A stretch of DNA of 62,785 bases from Ectopseudomonas composti. Its GTDB lineage: Bacteria > Pseudomonadota > Gammaproteobacteria > Pseudomonadales > Pseudomonadaceae. Position numbers and translations under genes: made by a program. Positions 44,715-55,100 of the stretch are shown in pieces (positions within the stretch are counted from its first letter, which is position 1; each line of letters opens with the position of its first letter). Below the pieces are notes generated by a model. The model saw only the letters and a program-made list of their open reading frames with translations, was not told the origin of the DNA and ran no database searches. Where the stretch lies: assembly GCF_900115475.1 (NCBI RefSeq), contig NZ_FOWP01000018.1, forward strand, positions 1-62,785, in the 5' to 3' direction.

Positions 44715-44731
44715 TGAAACATATTGTTTCA
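44715..44731. promoter_or_regulatory. palindromic operator-like site upstream of the macAB-type operon
   Basis: TGAAACA-TAT-TGTTTCA is a perfect dyad with seven-base arms in the 310-base space between the HAD gene and the efflux operon. The form is that of a TetR-type repressor site. No TetR gene is adjacent. A second, looser dyad, ACGGAC with GTCCGT, lies about 25 to 60 bases downstream. Confidence 0.45.
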
Positions 44732-44926
44732 TCTGTACCGACGAACGGACAGCGGGTTTGCGTCACTCGTCCGTCTTTGTAGTTAGGAACATCAGTTCTA
44801 CCCTCTCGGCGCCGCCAGAACAGGGCGGCCCGTTCCCTTATCCGCATCACGCCCCCATGCACCCCGCAGCCGCTGCGCAGGTGCATGACCGGTATTTCAG
44901 CGCTCAGGCAGAGGTCGAGCTTCAGC

Positions 44927-46096
44927 ATGGTGTTTTCCCGTTTTTCCCCGCGTCGCCTGGTTTTGCTGGCTGCAATCGTATCGATCCTGCTGACCCTGAC
45001 TGGCTGGTTTCACCGCTCACCGACCATCGCCTATGAAACCGTCGCCGCATCACGCGGCGATGTCGAAGCCACGGTGGTCGCCATCGGCACCCTGCAGCCA
45101 CGCCATTCAGTGGAGGTTGGCGCGCAGGTATCCGGGCAGATCATGCGCCTGCATGTGGAGCCGGGCGATCAGGTAGAAAAGGGCCAGCTGCTCGCCGAGA
45201 TCGACGCCAGCCTGCACGAAGCCACGGTAGAAGCCGACCGCGCCGCCCTCGACGGCCTGCGCGCACAACTGGCCGAGCAACAGGCGCAACTCAACCTGGC
45301 GCAGCAGCAGCATCGTCGCCAGCAACGCCTGCTCGCCGACGAAGCCACCCGCGAGGAAGACGTGCAGATCGCCGTCGCCAACCTGCGCTCCGCCGAGGCC
45401 CGTTTGAAACAGCTACGCGCACAGATCGCCGAAGCACAGGCGCGCCTGCGCGGCAACGAAGCACAACTCAGCTATACGCGCATCTATGCGCCCATCGCCG
45501 GCTCGGTACTCGGCGTCGACGTGAAACAGGGCCAGACCCTCAACGCCACCTACCAGACGCCCACGGTGATGCGCATCGCCGACCTCTCCAGCATGACGGG
45601 TTGGACACGCGTTTCCGAAGCCGACATCCGCCGGGTCAAGGCCGGCCTGCCGCTGTACTTCACCACCCTGGGCGGGGACGAACGCCGCTGGTACAGCAGC
45701 GTGCGCCAAGTGCTGCCGGCGCCACCGATGCCGGCTGGCAGCCAGGGCGAATCGAGCAGCAGCGCCAGCGAAACCGAGAAAGTGGTGCAGTACACCGTGC
45801 TGTTCGAGGTGGACAACGACGACGGCGAGTTGATGCCACAGATGACCGCTCAAGTGGTGTTCGTCACTGCTTCGGCCAAGGGCGTGCTCACTGCCCCGCT
45901 GGATGCCCTGCAAGGCAAGCCAGGCGACTATCAGGTACGCGTTCTGGCCAAGGGCGAGCAGCCCGAACTGCGCCCAGTGAAGGTCGGCGCGCGGGATCGC
46001 CAGGTGGCGGAAATCACCGACGGCCTGGCCGAAGGCGAGCGCCTGGTGACTGGCGAAGCGCAGGCCGACAGCGGTATGTCGAGGTTCCAGTGGTAG
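44927..46096 (+). CDS. macA: MacA-type periplasmic adaptor of a tripartite efflux pump
   Basis: The 389-residue protein has an N-terminal membrane anchor (VLLAAIVSILLTLTGW), a lipoyl domain split around a long coiled-coil hairpin (about 80-165), a barrel domain and a membrane-proximal domain. Family signatures are VEVGAQVSGQIMRLHVEPGD and LSYTRIYAPIAGSVLGVDVK. It bridges the inner-membrane MacB-type transporter and the outer-membrane channel. The arrangement adaptor-MacB-NodT is also that of PvdR-PvdT-OpmQ, which exports pyoverdine; no pyoverdine genes are in the window. The gene overlaps the next one by seven bases. Confidence 0.88.
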   Translation: MVFSRFSPRRLVLLAAIVSILLTLTGWFHRSPTIAYETVAASRGDVEATVVAIGTLQPRHSVEVGAQVSGQIMRLHVEPGDQVEKGQLLAEIDASLHEATVEADRAALDGLRAQLAEQQAQLNLAQQQHRRQQRLLADEATREEDVQIAVANLRSAEARLKQLRAQIAEAQARLRGNEAQLSYTRIYAPIAGSVLGVDVKQGQTLNATYQTPTVMRIADLSSMTGWTRVSEADIRRVKAGLPLYFTTLGGDERRWYSSVRQVLPAPPMPAGSQGESSSSASETEKVVQYTVLFEVDNDDGELMPQMTAQVVFVTASAKGVLTAPLDALQGKPGDYQVRVLAKGEQPELRPVKVGARDRQVAEITDGLAEGERLVTGEAQADSGMSRFQW

Positions 46097-48036
46097 CACC
46101 GCTGATCGAGCTGCGGGGCATTCGCAGAACCTACGGCGGTGACAACGGCGCGCCGGCCGTGGACGTGCTGCGCGGCATCGACTTGGCAGTGCAGGCAGGC
46201 GAATTCGTCGCCATCGTCGGCACCTCCGGCTCCGGCAAGTCGACGCTGATGAACATCCTCGGCTGCCTGGATCGCCCCAGCGCCGGCAGCTACCGCTTCG
46301 CCGGCGAGGATGTTGCTGCCTTCGACGCCGACCAGCTCGCCTGGCTGCGCCGCGAGGCGTTCGGTTTCGTGTTCCAGGGCTACAACCTGATCGCCACAGA
46401 ATCAGCACGCGAGAACGTCGAGGTGCCAGCCGTCTACGCCGGCATGCCGGCCGAGCAACGCCATGAGCGTGCCTGTGCGCTGCTGCAACGGCTAGGCCTG
46501 GACGAGCGCCTGGAGCACCGTCCCAGCCAGCTCTCCGGCGGCCAACAGCAGCGCGTATCGATTGCCCGTGCGCTGATGAACGGCGGGCGCATCATCCTCG
46601 CCGACGAGCCCACCGGCGCGCTGGACAGCCGCAGCGGCAAGGAAGTCATGGCGCTGCTACACGAACTGGCCGACGCCGGCCACACCATCATCCTCATCAC
46701 CCACGACCGCGACGTGGCCGCCCAGGCGCGGCGCGTGGTCGAGGTGCGCGACGGCGAGGTGATCAGCGACAGCGGCGCCACCGTACCAAGCAATGCGCTG
46801 CCCACCCCGGACATGCAGCAGGCCGGGCGCGACAGTGGCGCGTCGTTCTTCAGCGAACTGGGCGACATGCTGCGCGGCGCCTTGCGCGTGCTACTGATTC
46901 ATCGTTTTCGCACCGCACTGACGCTGCTCGGCATCGTCATCGGCGTGGCCTCGGTGATCGTCATGCTCGCCGTCGGCGAGGGCGCACGGCAGAAGGTGGT
47001 CGCCGAAATGGGCGTGATGGGCGCCAACATGATGTACATCGGCAGCGACGTGCCGCGCACCGGCGGCCCTATCGGCGTGTTGACCCTGGATGACTTCGCC
47101 GCCATCGGTGAACTGCGCGAGGTCGCCGAAGTAATGCCGGTGCTGCGTGATCCGGCGCTGATCCGCCATGGCCAGGAGGCGCTGCAGACCGAAGTGCTCG
47201 GCGTGGGCGAACACCTGCCGCAGATCCATCACTGGCCGGTGGCACGCGGGCGCTTCTTCAGTGGCGCGGAGAACCGCGAGATCGCCCCGGTCGCGGTACT
47301 CGGCCATGAGGTCTACGAGACAGTATTTCCCGATGGCAGTGACCCGCTGGGCAAGATCATCCTGATCAACAGCTCACCATTCGAAGTGATCGGGGTGATG
47401 AGCGAGAAAGGCAGCGAAGCCGGCGGCAACTACCCCGACCAGCAGGTGCTGGTGCCGCACAGCACCGGCGTGGTGCGGGTGTTCCCCAAGCTGCGTGACG
47501 AGAGCTACGGCGTGATTCAGGTGCGCAGCAGCAATATGGTCATGCAGGCACAAAGCGCCATCGAAGAACTAATGCAGCAACGCCACGGCCGCACGGATTT
47601 TCGCGTCTACAACTCTGCCGCCAAGCTGCAGGCCGAAGCCAAGACACGGCAGAGCATGACCCTGATGCTCGGCCTGATCGCCGCCGTATCACTGCTGGTC
47701 GGCGGCATCGGCGTGATGAACGTGATGCTGATGACCGTGCGCGAGCGCACTCGCGAAATCGGCATCCGCATGGCCACCGGTGCCCGCCAGCGCGACATCA
47801 TGCGCCAGTTCCTCACCGAGTCGGTGCTGGTCACCCTGCTCGGCGGCAGTGTCGGCGTGGCCAGCGGCCTGCTGTTCGGCGCGCTGCTGATCCTCTGGGA
47901 CGTACCGCTGGTGTTCTCCTTCTCCGCCATGTTGCTGGCCTTCGCCTGCTCGGTGGGCACCGGTCTGGTGTTCGGCTACCTGCCAGCCAAGACCGCCGCG
48001 AGACTCGACCCGGTCGTGGCGCTGGCCGCGCAATGA
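46090..48036 (+). CDS. macB: MacB-type ABC transporter, fused ATPase and permease
   Basis: The 648-residue protein has an N-terminal ATPase domain with Walker A GTSGSGKST (44-52), signature LSGGQQQR and Walker B IILADEPTGALD, then the MacB permease with four helices (one near 275, three after 525) and a large periplasmic loop between. The final helices carry NVMLMTVRERTREIGIRMAT. It drives export of macrolides, peptides or siderophores from the periplasm through the adaptor and channel. The start is taken as GTG at 46090, with GAGG five bases upstream, overlapping the macA stop. Confidence 0.92.
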   Translation: MVAPLIELRGIRRTYGGDNGAPAVDVLRGIDLAVQAGEFVAIVGTSGSGKSTLMNILGCLDRPSAGSYRFAGEDVAAFDADQLAWLRREAFGFVFQGYNLIATESARENVEVPAVYAGMPAEQRHERACALLQRLGLDERLEHRPSQLSGGQQQRVSIARALMNGGRIILADEPTGALDSRSGKEVMALLHELADAGHTIILITHDRDVAAQARRVVEVRDGEVISDSGATVPSNALPTPDMQQAGRDSGASFFSELGDMLRGALRVLLIHRFRTALTLLGIVIGVASVIVMLAVGEGARQKVVAEMGVMGANMMYIGSDVPRTGGPIGVLTLDDFAAIGELREVAEVMPVLRDPALIRHGQEALQTEVLGVGEHLPQIHHWPVARGRFFSGAENREIAPVAVLGHEVYETVFPDGSDPLGKIILINSSPFEVIGVMSEKGSEAGGNYPDQQVLVPHSTGVVRVFPKLRDESYGVIQVRSSNMVMQAQSAIEELMQQRHGRTDFRVYNSAAKLQAEAKTRQSMTLMLGLIAAVSLLVGGIGVMNVMLMTVRERTREIGIRMATGARQRDIMRQFLTESVLVTLLGGSVGVASGLLFGALLILWDVPLVFSFSAMLLAFACSVGTGLVFGYLPAKTAARLDPVVALAAQ

Positions 48037-48047
48037 CAGGATTTTCC

Positions 48048-49418
48048 ATGACCCGCTATCTCACTCCGGCGCTGTGCGCTGCCCTGCTGTTGGGTGGCTG
48101 CAGCCACAAACCGGAAGCACCTGCCGAACTGCCCGCCGCACCTGCGCAATGGCGCCATGCGCAAAACGGCGAAGCCGTGACGGATACCTGGTGGCGCAGC
48201 TTTGCCAGTGCCGAACTGGATGCATTGATCGACCAGGCGTTGCGCAACAATCAGGATCTGGCCGCTGCCGCTGCTCGCCTGCGCCAGGCCGAAGCCAGCA
48301 GTCGCGCTGCCGGCGCCCCGCTGCTGCCACGCCTGGATGGCAACCTCGGTGCCAGTCGTGAAGGCCGCCTTGGCGGCAATGGCGAAACCGCCGGCAATCG
48401 CTACAGCGGCGGCCTCGCCGCCAGCTATGAAGTCGATCTGTGGGGCCGCCTGGCCGCCGACTATGACGCCGCACAGGCCGAGCTGACCGCCAGCCGTTTC
48501 GACCGCGACGCTCTGCGCCTGAGCCTGACCGCCACGTTGGTGGAAGCCTGGCTGCGCCAAGTTACGCTGGACGAACGCCTGCGTCTGGCCGATCTCAACC
48601 TGAACAACGCCGAGCGCGTGCTGAGCACCGTGCAGGCTCGCGCCAACGCGGGCGCCACCACCCCGCTGGAGCTGGCCCAACAGCGCGGCCTGGTCGCCGA
48701 ACAGCGCCGCAGCCGCGAAGAACTGCGCCAGCAGGCCGATGACGTCCGCAGCAACCTCGCCGTATTACTTGGCCAGGGCGAGCCGGCGGCAACATCATCA
48801 GCCTCGCTCGCTGCCTTGCAGGCGCCTTCGCTAGGGGCCGGCCTGCCCAGCGAGTTGCTATTGCGCCGTCCGGATCTGGCCCGTGCCGAAGCTCAGCTCA
48901 GTGCTGCAGACGCCAACCTGCGTGCAGCACGCGCCGCCCTGCTGCCGCGTCTGAATCTATCTGCCGGCGCCAACGGCTCGGCCGGCAGCCTGAACCGTCT
49001 ATTCGCCAATCCGCTGTATTCGCTGGCCGCCGCACTCACCGCACCGATATTCGACGGCGGCGCCCTGGCCGCCGAACGTGATCGCAGTGATGCCAGGCGC
49101 GAAGAGCTGTTAGCCAACTATCGCCAACGCATCATCGAAGCCTTCGCGGATGTACAAGTAGCGCTCAACGCCGGCACCGGTGTGGAAGCGCAATGGCGGG
49201 CGCAGCAGGAGGTTCAGGCCCAGGCCGAGCGCGCCCTGCAGCTGGCCGAGCGGCGTTACCAGGCGGGCGCTGACGACCTGCTCAACCTGCTCGATGCCCA
49301 GCGCACGCTGTATGCCGCCGAAGACCAGAGCGCCTTGCTACGCCTGGCCCGCCTGCAGAGCGGCGTGGCGCTGGCACGAGCGCTGGGTGGAGGCTGGAGC
49401 GCCGCACCCGCTCGGTGA
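48048..49418 (+). CDS. NodT-family outer-membrane channel lipoprotein
   Basis: The 456-residue protein has a lipobox LGGC (signal TPALCAALLLGGC) and the TolC-like outer membrane factor repeats: SYEVDLWGRLAADYDAAQAE in the first half and SLAAALTAPIFDGGALAAER in the second. Such trimers form the outer-membrane exit duct. It begins 11 bases after the macB stop with AGGA at good distance and completes the tripartite operon. The equivalent of OpmQ is the nearest named relative by arrangement. Confidence 0.9.
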   Translation: MTRYLTPALCAALLLGGCSHKPEAPAELPAAPAQWRHAQNGEAVTDTWWRSFASAELDALIDQALRNNQDLAAAAARLRQAEASSRAAGAPLLPRLDGNLGASREGRLGGNGETAGNRYSGGLAASYEVDLWGRLAADYDAAQAELTASRFDRDALRLSLTATLVEAWLRQVTLDERLRLADLNLNNAERVLSTVQARANAGATTPLELAQQRGLVAEQRRSREELRQQADDVRSNLAVLLGQGEPAATSSASLAALQAPSLGAGLPSELLLRRPDLARAEAQLSAADANLRAARAALLPRLNLSAGANGSAGSLNRLFANPLYSLAAALTAPIFDGGALAAERDRSDARREELLANYRQRIIEAFADVQVALNAGTGVEAQWRAQQEVQAQAERALQLAERRYQAGADDLLNLLDAQRTLYAAEDQSALLRLARLQSGVALARALGGGWSAAPAR

Positions 49419-49427
49419 GCTCGCGAG

Positions 49428-50387
49428 TCAGGCCGCGGTCTGCGCCCGATAACCCCAGCGCAGGCCAAGACGGGTGAAGGGCCAGAGCAGCACCAATTGC
49501 AACAGGCCCAATAGAATCAGCAGGACGTTCTCGCCGCCACCACCGAAGAGCAACAGCACCAGCATGAGTGTCGCGCACACCAGCGCACTGCCGATCCACA
49601 GCAGCATGGTGATCAGGCAGGCCAACGCCAGGCGTCCGCCATTGAACCCCAGCACCTGCTCAGGCAAGGCGCCCCGCGCCGCGAAGAACGCCACCAGCAA
49701 ATTGATCAGCCCGTGACCGAGGACGATCCAGCCCTCCCAACCTTCCAACGCATAGCTGTACAACATGCCGCTGAGCAGTTGCATGGCCAGGGCGCACAGT
49801 TGCAGATAGATCACCACCACGCCCAGCGCGAAACACCAGGCCAGTGTTTGCCCTGGCATTTTCAGAGGTCCGGCAACCTTCTCGGCGCTGTAGCGAAACA
49901 GATATAGCAGCAGCCACAGCGGCAGCAGGGCTTCAATGCCAAAGCGCAATAATTCCAAGGTCCACCAGAACAGGTTGGTTAGCGCGCCATTGCTCAGTTG
50001 CTCATAGCTCCACATGAACAGATAGCTGATCGCGTAACCACCCAACCATGACAAGCCCAGATACGCCAGGCCATAGCCGAGCAGCAAACCGGCGGGTTGT
50101 CGATAGTCGCCCAGGCCATTGCGCTCCAGATAGCTGTGCGTCAACCAATACACGCACAGGCCGGCCATCAGCAGATGGCTGATCCAGTTCCTCACCCCAT
50201 AGCGCAGCATCCACTCACCCAGGTTCTCCATGGGCGAGTTGAACAGCAGGGATGCCATCGTCATCAGGATGCCGATCACCCCGACCAGCAGCGCAACGCC
50301 TACCAGGTAATGTGGCAGCGCTGGAGACTCACGCGTAGCGGCCGGTGCTGGCGGCGGGGCAATATCGAAAGGGTTGGCTTGGGTCAT
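49428..50387 (-). CDS. multi-pass inner-membrane protein of unknown function
   Basis: The 319-residue protein has a short Pro/Ala-rich N-terminus and about seven to eight hydrophobic helices, first HYLVGVALLVGVIGILMTMA and last NVLLILLGLLQLVLLWPF. There is no recognised catalytic motif or transporter signature. The start has AAGGA at good spacing. It is convergent with the NodT gene (nine bases between stops) and its 5' end faces the CRISPR leader. No tie to either neighbour is evident. Confidence 0.7.
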   Translation of the reverse strand: MTQANPFDIAPPPAPAATRESPALPHYLVGVALLVGVIGILMTMASLLFNSPMENLGEWMLRYGVRNWISHLLMAGLCVYWLTHSYLERNGLGDYRQPAGLLLGYGLAYLGLSWLGGYAISYLFMWSYEQLSNGALTNLFWWTLELLRFGIEALLPLWLLLYLFRYSAEKVAGPLKMPGQTLAWCFALGVVVIYLQLCALAMQLLSGMLYSYALEGWEGWIVLGHGLINLLVAFFAARGALPEQVLGFNGGRLALACLITMLLWIGSALVCATLMLVLLLFGGGGENVLLILLGLLQLVLLWPFTRLGLRWGYRAQTAA

Positions 50388-50512
50388 GAACGATCCTTGT
50401 CGTTAGGTGCACTTATCGAATGTGCGCGAGCATAGTCTCCATGCCTTGCAGGCAAAAGCACCACCCACCGATCGCGTGCGGCAACGCACATGGGCCTCGA
50501 AACCGGGCTGAT

Positions 50513-50643
50513 ACCCTTTTTCCGGCCCCATACCCAGGCTCTTTAAAAATCAAAGAGTTGGAGATAGCCCTGCAAAAAGGGTCAAACCGCTAGAAAAGGG
50601 CCCCCAGCGTTGAGAAACAGCGATTTGGACACTATCGTCTCTA
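50513..50643 (+). promoter_or_regulatory. leader of CRISPR array 1
   Basis: The 131 bases before the first repeat contain an inverted pair ACCCTTTTT (50513-50521) and AAAAAGGGT (50574-50582). Between them lie a boxA-like GGCTCTTTAAAAA (50537-50549) and an exact IHF consensus AATCAAAGAGTTG (50548-50560), and the leader ends CTCTA before repeat 1. IHF bending of type I leaders is needed for Cas1-Cas2 to insert new spacers at the first repeat. The pre-crRNA promoter should lie here. 50388-50512 shows nothing else. Confidence 0.8.
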
Positions 50644-51092
50644 CTTCACTGCCGTATAGGCAGCTCAGAAAAGTTGCTGACGCCAGTTGTTGATGAAATT
50701 CATCTTCACTGCCGTATAGGCAGCTCAGAAAAGGCTGAGACGTGCGCGGCCTGTGCGGTCGGTCTTCACTGCCGTATAGGCAGCTCAGAAAGCACGCGCC
50801 GCAGCGGTGGCGATATCATCGTGCTTCACTGCCGTATAGGCAGCTCAGAAATTGACGGTTGGGGCGGCAGGGGCGGTAAGAACCTTCACTGCCGTATAGG
50901 CAGCTCAGAAAAACAGCGTTGGCACACAGCGGCTGCTGCAAATCTTCACTGCCGTATAGGCAGCTCAGAAACGACAGCTTCACCCCAGGCCAGCCGGCCG
51001 GCAGCTTCACTGCCGTATAGGCAGCTCAGAAAAGGCACAAAAAACCCGCACGCGGCGGGCAGTGCCTCACTGCCGTGCAGGCAGCCCCGCAC
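50644..51092 (+). CRISPR. type I-F CRISPR array 1, eight repeats and seven spacers
   Basis: Seven identical 28-base repeats begin at 50644, 50704, 50764, 50824, 50884, 50944 and 51005. Each begins CTTCACTGCCGTATAGGCAG and ends CTCAGAAA. An eighth, degenerate repeat (51065-51092, starting CCTCACTGCCGTGCAGGCAG) ends the array, the usual sign of the leader-distal end. Spacers are 32 bases, one 33. CTGCC and GGCAG form the Csy4 hairpin with loop GTATA. The degenerate end lies on the cas1 side. Confidence 0.97.
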
Positions 51093-51146
51093 TTGGCACC
51101 TCAGAGCAAAAGAGCTTAACTGCCAGCATTGCCTCAGGAGCCCTTC

Positions 51147-52115
51147 ATGGATGACATCAGCCCCTCCGACCTCAAGACCATCCTTCACTCCAAGCGCGCC
51201 AATCTCTACTACCTGCAGCACTGCCGGGTACTGGTCAATGGCGGGCGAGTGGAGTACGTCACCGATGCTGGCAAGCAATCGTTGTACTGGAATATCCCCA
51301 TCGCCAATACCACCACCATCCTGCTCGGCACCGGTACTTCGATCACTCAGGCGGCGATGCGTGAGCTGGCCAAGGCCGGCGTGCTGGTGGGTTTCTGCGG
51401 CGGCGGTGGTACGCCGCTGTTTTCGGTCAACGAGATGGATGTGGAGGTGGCCTGGTTCACGCCGCAAAGCGAATACCGCCCCACGGAGTACCTGCAGAAG
51501 TGGGTTAGGTTCTGGTTCGACGATGACAAGCGCCTCGAAGCAGCCAAGGCCTTCCAGCTGGCGCGCCTGCAACGTATCCGCCAGGGCTGGCTGAACAACC
51601 GCCCGCTGAAGGACGCCGGCTTTCAGGTCGATGCCAGCGCGCTGGAAAACGCGCTGACAGCATCAGCACAGAACATACAGAGCGCACCGGACAACACCTT
51701 CCTGCTCACCGAAGAAGCCCGCCTGAGCAAACAACTGTTCGCCCTGGCCGCTCGCGCCGTCAGCTATGGCGACTTCACCCGCGCCAAGAAGGGCAGCGGC
51801 AGCGACCCGGCCAACCGCTTCCTCGACCACGGCAACTACCTGGCCTATGGTCTGGCTGCCAGCGCCACCTGGGTGCTGGGCATCCCTCACGGCCTGGCCG
51901 TGCTGCACGGCAAGACGCGGCGCGGCGGTCTGGTGTTCGACGTAGCCGATCTGGTCAAGGACGCCACCATCCTGCCGCAAGCCTTCGTCAGCGCCGTACG
52001 TGGCGACGAGGAACAGGAGTTCCGCCAAGCCTGTATCGAGAACCTCACCCGCAGCGAATCGCTGGACTTCATGATCGATAGCCTCAAGGCCGTGGCCGAG
52101 CAGGTTGGCTCATGA
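51147..52115 (+). CDS. cas1: Cas1 integrase, type I-F
   Basis: The 322-residue protein is a full-length subtype I-F Cas1, the nuclease-integrase that inserts spacers. It has the beta-rich N-terminus (LKTILHSKRANLYYLQHC) and a helical C-terminus. The likely metal ligands are Glu in TEEARLSKQ (about 190), His in GIPHGLAVLHGKTRRGG (about 253) and Asp in FDVADLVKD (about 265). The ATG at 51147 has AGGAG at good distance. It lies 54 bases after array 1 and overlaps cas2-3 by ATGA, so adaptation proteins are made together. In I-F systems Cas1 works in a complex with the Cas2-3 fusion. Confidence 0.97.
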   Translation: MDDISPSDLKTILHSKRANLYYLQHCRVLVNGGRVEYVTDAGKQSLYWNIPIANTTTILLGTGTSITQAAMRELAKAGVLVGFCGGGGTPLFSVNEMDVEVAWFTPQSEYRPTEYLQKWVRFWFDDDKRLEAAKAFQLARLQRIRQGWLNNRPLKDAGFQVDASALENALTASAQNIQSAPDNTFLLTEEARLSKQLFALAARAVSYGDFTRAKKGSGSDPANRFLDHGNYLAYGLAASATWVLGIPHGLAVLHGKTRRGGLVFDVADLVKDATILPQAFVSAVRGDEEQEFRQACIENLTRSESLDFMIDSLKAVAEQVGS

Positions 52116-55100
52116 ACGTCTTGTTGATCAGCCAGTGCGACAAACGCGCGCTGGTGGAAAGCCGGCGTCTACTCGATCAATTTGCCGAGCGCCGCGGCGA
52201 GCGCACCTGGCAAACGCCGATCACCCAGGCCGGGCTGGACACCCTGCGCAAGCTGCTGAAGAAAAGCGCCCGGCGCAACACTGCCGTGGCCTGCCACTGG
52301 ATACGCGGCAAGGATCACAGCGAGTTGCTGTGGATAGTCGGCGATGCCAGCCGCTTCAACGCCCAGGGCGCGGTGCCGACCAACACTACCCGCCGCAACG
52401 TGCTGCGCAAGGATGACGAGAACGACTGGCACAGCGCCGAGGACCTTCGCCTGCTCAGCACCCTGGCCGCGCTGCTACATGATCTGGGCAAAGCCAGCCT
52501 GGTTTTCCAGAATCGCCTCAAACCCGGCGCGCCCATGGAGCGCAACCTGTACCGCCACGAATGGACATCGCTGCGTCTGTTCCAGGCCTTCGTGGGTAAC
52601 GACGACGACCCGACCTGGCTCGCGCGCTTGGCCAATCCCAGCTCTCAGGATGACGCCACCTGGCTGAATCGCCTGCAACGAGACGGCCTCGATGCCGCCT
52701 GCGACAAACCTTTTCGCCACCTGCCACCCCTGGCCGCCGCACTGTCCTGGCTGGTGCTGACCCATCATCGCCTGCCCCTGATGCCCAGCGAGGACGCTCG
52801 CCTGGGCAGCAAGATCCGCCACTTCCAGCTCGGCATGCTGAAGACCCTACCAGGGGATATCGACGCCAGTTGGAACGAGCAATGCATCACCCAGGACCAG
52901 GCGCAGATCGAACCCTACTGGCAGTTCCCCCACGGCCTGCCAGTGACCACCGAACGCTGGCGAAAGCGGGCCAGCAAGCAGGCCCAGCGCCTATTGGCGC
53001 TGCTCCCACGTCGCCCGCAACGAGACTGGCTGGCCAGCCCATACCTGATGTACCTGGCACGCCTGAACCTGATGCTCGCCGATCACCACTACTCCAGTCT
53101 CACCGGCCCAGGCCGGGTGCAGGGCGAAGCCGGCTATCCGCTGTGGGCCAATACAGAACGCAAGAGCGGCAAGTTCAATCAGGGTCTCGACGAGCACCTG
53201 CTGGGGGTCGAAGCCAATGCTGGGTTGATCGGCCATCGCCTGGCCGACTTCGAGCGCAGCCTGCCACGCCTGGCCCGACACAAGGGTTTGAAGAAACGCA
53301 GCAGCAACGAACGCTTTCGTTGGCAGGACAAAGCCTTCGACCTGGCCGCCGGCATGCGCGAACAGGCCACGCGGCATGGCGCCTTCATCATCAACATGGC
53401 GTCCACCGGCTGCGGCAAGACTCTGGGCAATGCGCGCATCATGTATGCCTTGAGCGACCCCGAACGCGGTATGCGCTGCGCCTTTGCCCTGGGTCTACGC
53501 AGCCTCACCCTGCAAACTGGGCGTGCCTTCCGCCAACGCCTGCATCTGGACGAGGATGATTTGGCCATTCGTGTCGGTGGCACGGCCAACAGTACCTTGT
53601 TCGAACACCTGCAAACACTCGCCGAGCGCAGTGGCTCGGCGTCCAGCCAGGCACTGCTCGAAGACGACGGTCATGTGCGTTTCGACGGCAACGTGGACGC
53701 CCATCCACTGCTCAACAAAGTGATCCACGAACCCCAAGTACGCGCCCTACTCGTCGCGCCGGTACTGGTCTGCACCATCGACCACCTGACCCCGGCTACC
53801 GAAAGCCAGCGGGGCGGACGGCAGATCGCGCCCATGCTGCGGCTGATGAGTGGCGACTTGGTGCTAGATGAACCGGACGATTTCGACATCGCTGACCTGC
53901 CCGCCCTGGCGCGCCTGGTGCACTGGGCCGGACTGCTGGGCAGCCGGGTGCTGCTGTCCTCGGCCACATTGCCGCCCGCGTTGATCCAGGGTTTGTTCGA
54001 GGCCTATCGCGCCGGGCGCTGCGAATACCAGCGCCATCGTGGCGAGCGCCCCGGCGAGCTGCCGGCCATCGCTTGTGCCTGGATCGATGAACAGCGGCAA
54101 AGCCGCCTGGACTGTAGCGATAGCGCCAGTTTCAGCGCTGCCCACCTGGACTTTGCCCAGCGCCGCCATGCCTGGCTCACTACCCAACCAGCGCGCCGCC
54201 ATGCACAACTGCAGCCCCTGCGCTTTGCCAGCCAGCGCCCGGAGGAAATTCGTCACGCCTTCGCCGAACAGGTACTGACGGCCGCACGCAACCTGCACGA
54301 GACCAACGCCACTGTCGATCCGCACAGCGGCAAGCGCGTGAGTTTCGGTCTGGTACGCATGGCCAATATCGAGCCCATCTTCGATGTAGCGCTTGCCCTG
54401 TTTCGCCAAGGCACCCCTGAAGGCGTGCGCATCCACCTGTGCGTGTACCACTCGCAGTTCCCACTATTGTTGCGCTCGGCCATCGAAAACCGGCTGGATA
54501 CCACCCTGCAACGTGAACAGCCGGAAGGTGTATTCGCCCTGCCGGAAATTCGCCAGCGCCTGCTGCATTACAACGAGCCTGATCAGCTGTTCATCGTGCT
54601 GGGCTCGCCTGTCACCGAAGTGGGCCGTGACCATGATTACGACTGGGCACTGGTCGAGCCCTCATCGATGCGCTCGCTGATCCAGTTGGCCGGTCGCGTG
54701 CGACGCCACCGCCCTGGGCCCTGGAGCGCGACCAATGTGCGGATATTCGACAGCAACCTGCGCCATGCCGAACGGCGCGATCAGCCAGCTTTCTGCAAGC
54801 CCGGTTTCGAGACGGAACACCCCTGGCGGTTGAATGCCCACCGCCTGGACAAACTGCTGGATGCCGAGCAGTACCAACGAATCGACTCCCGTCCGCGCAT
54901 TCTCGAACGTCCCGCGCCGCTCGACGCCAAGGGTAATCTGGTCGACCTGGAACACGCGCGCCTGCACGCGTGGATGTTGCAACCTAACGAACCCGACCCA
55001 GCCGCACTGTCTGAGCGCGAACGGCGACGGCAGAGCAGTCAGCCACGGGAACTGAACGCCCATGACGGTTGGAGTCAGCCACTACTGCACCTCACTGCCG

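Noticed and set aside
50674..51594. Open reading frames running through the CRISPR arrays (for example repeated LHCRIGSSE or FLSCLHGSE peptides).
   Set aside because: They are translations of the 60-base repeat-spacer units, not genes.
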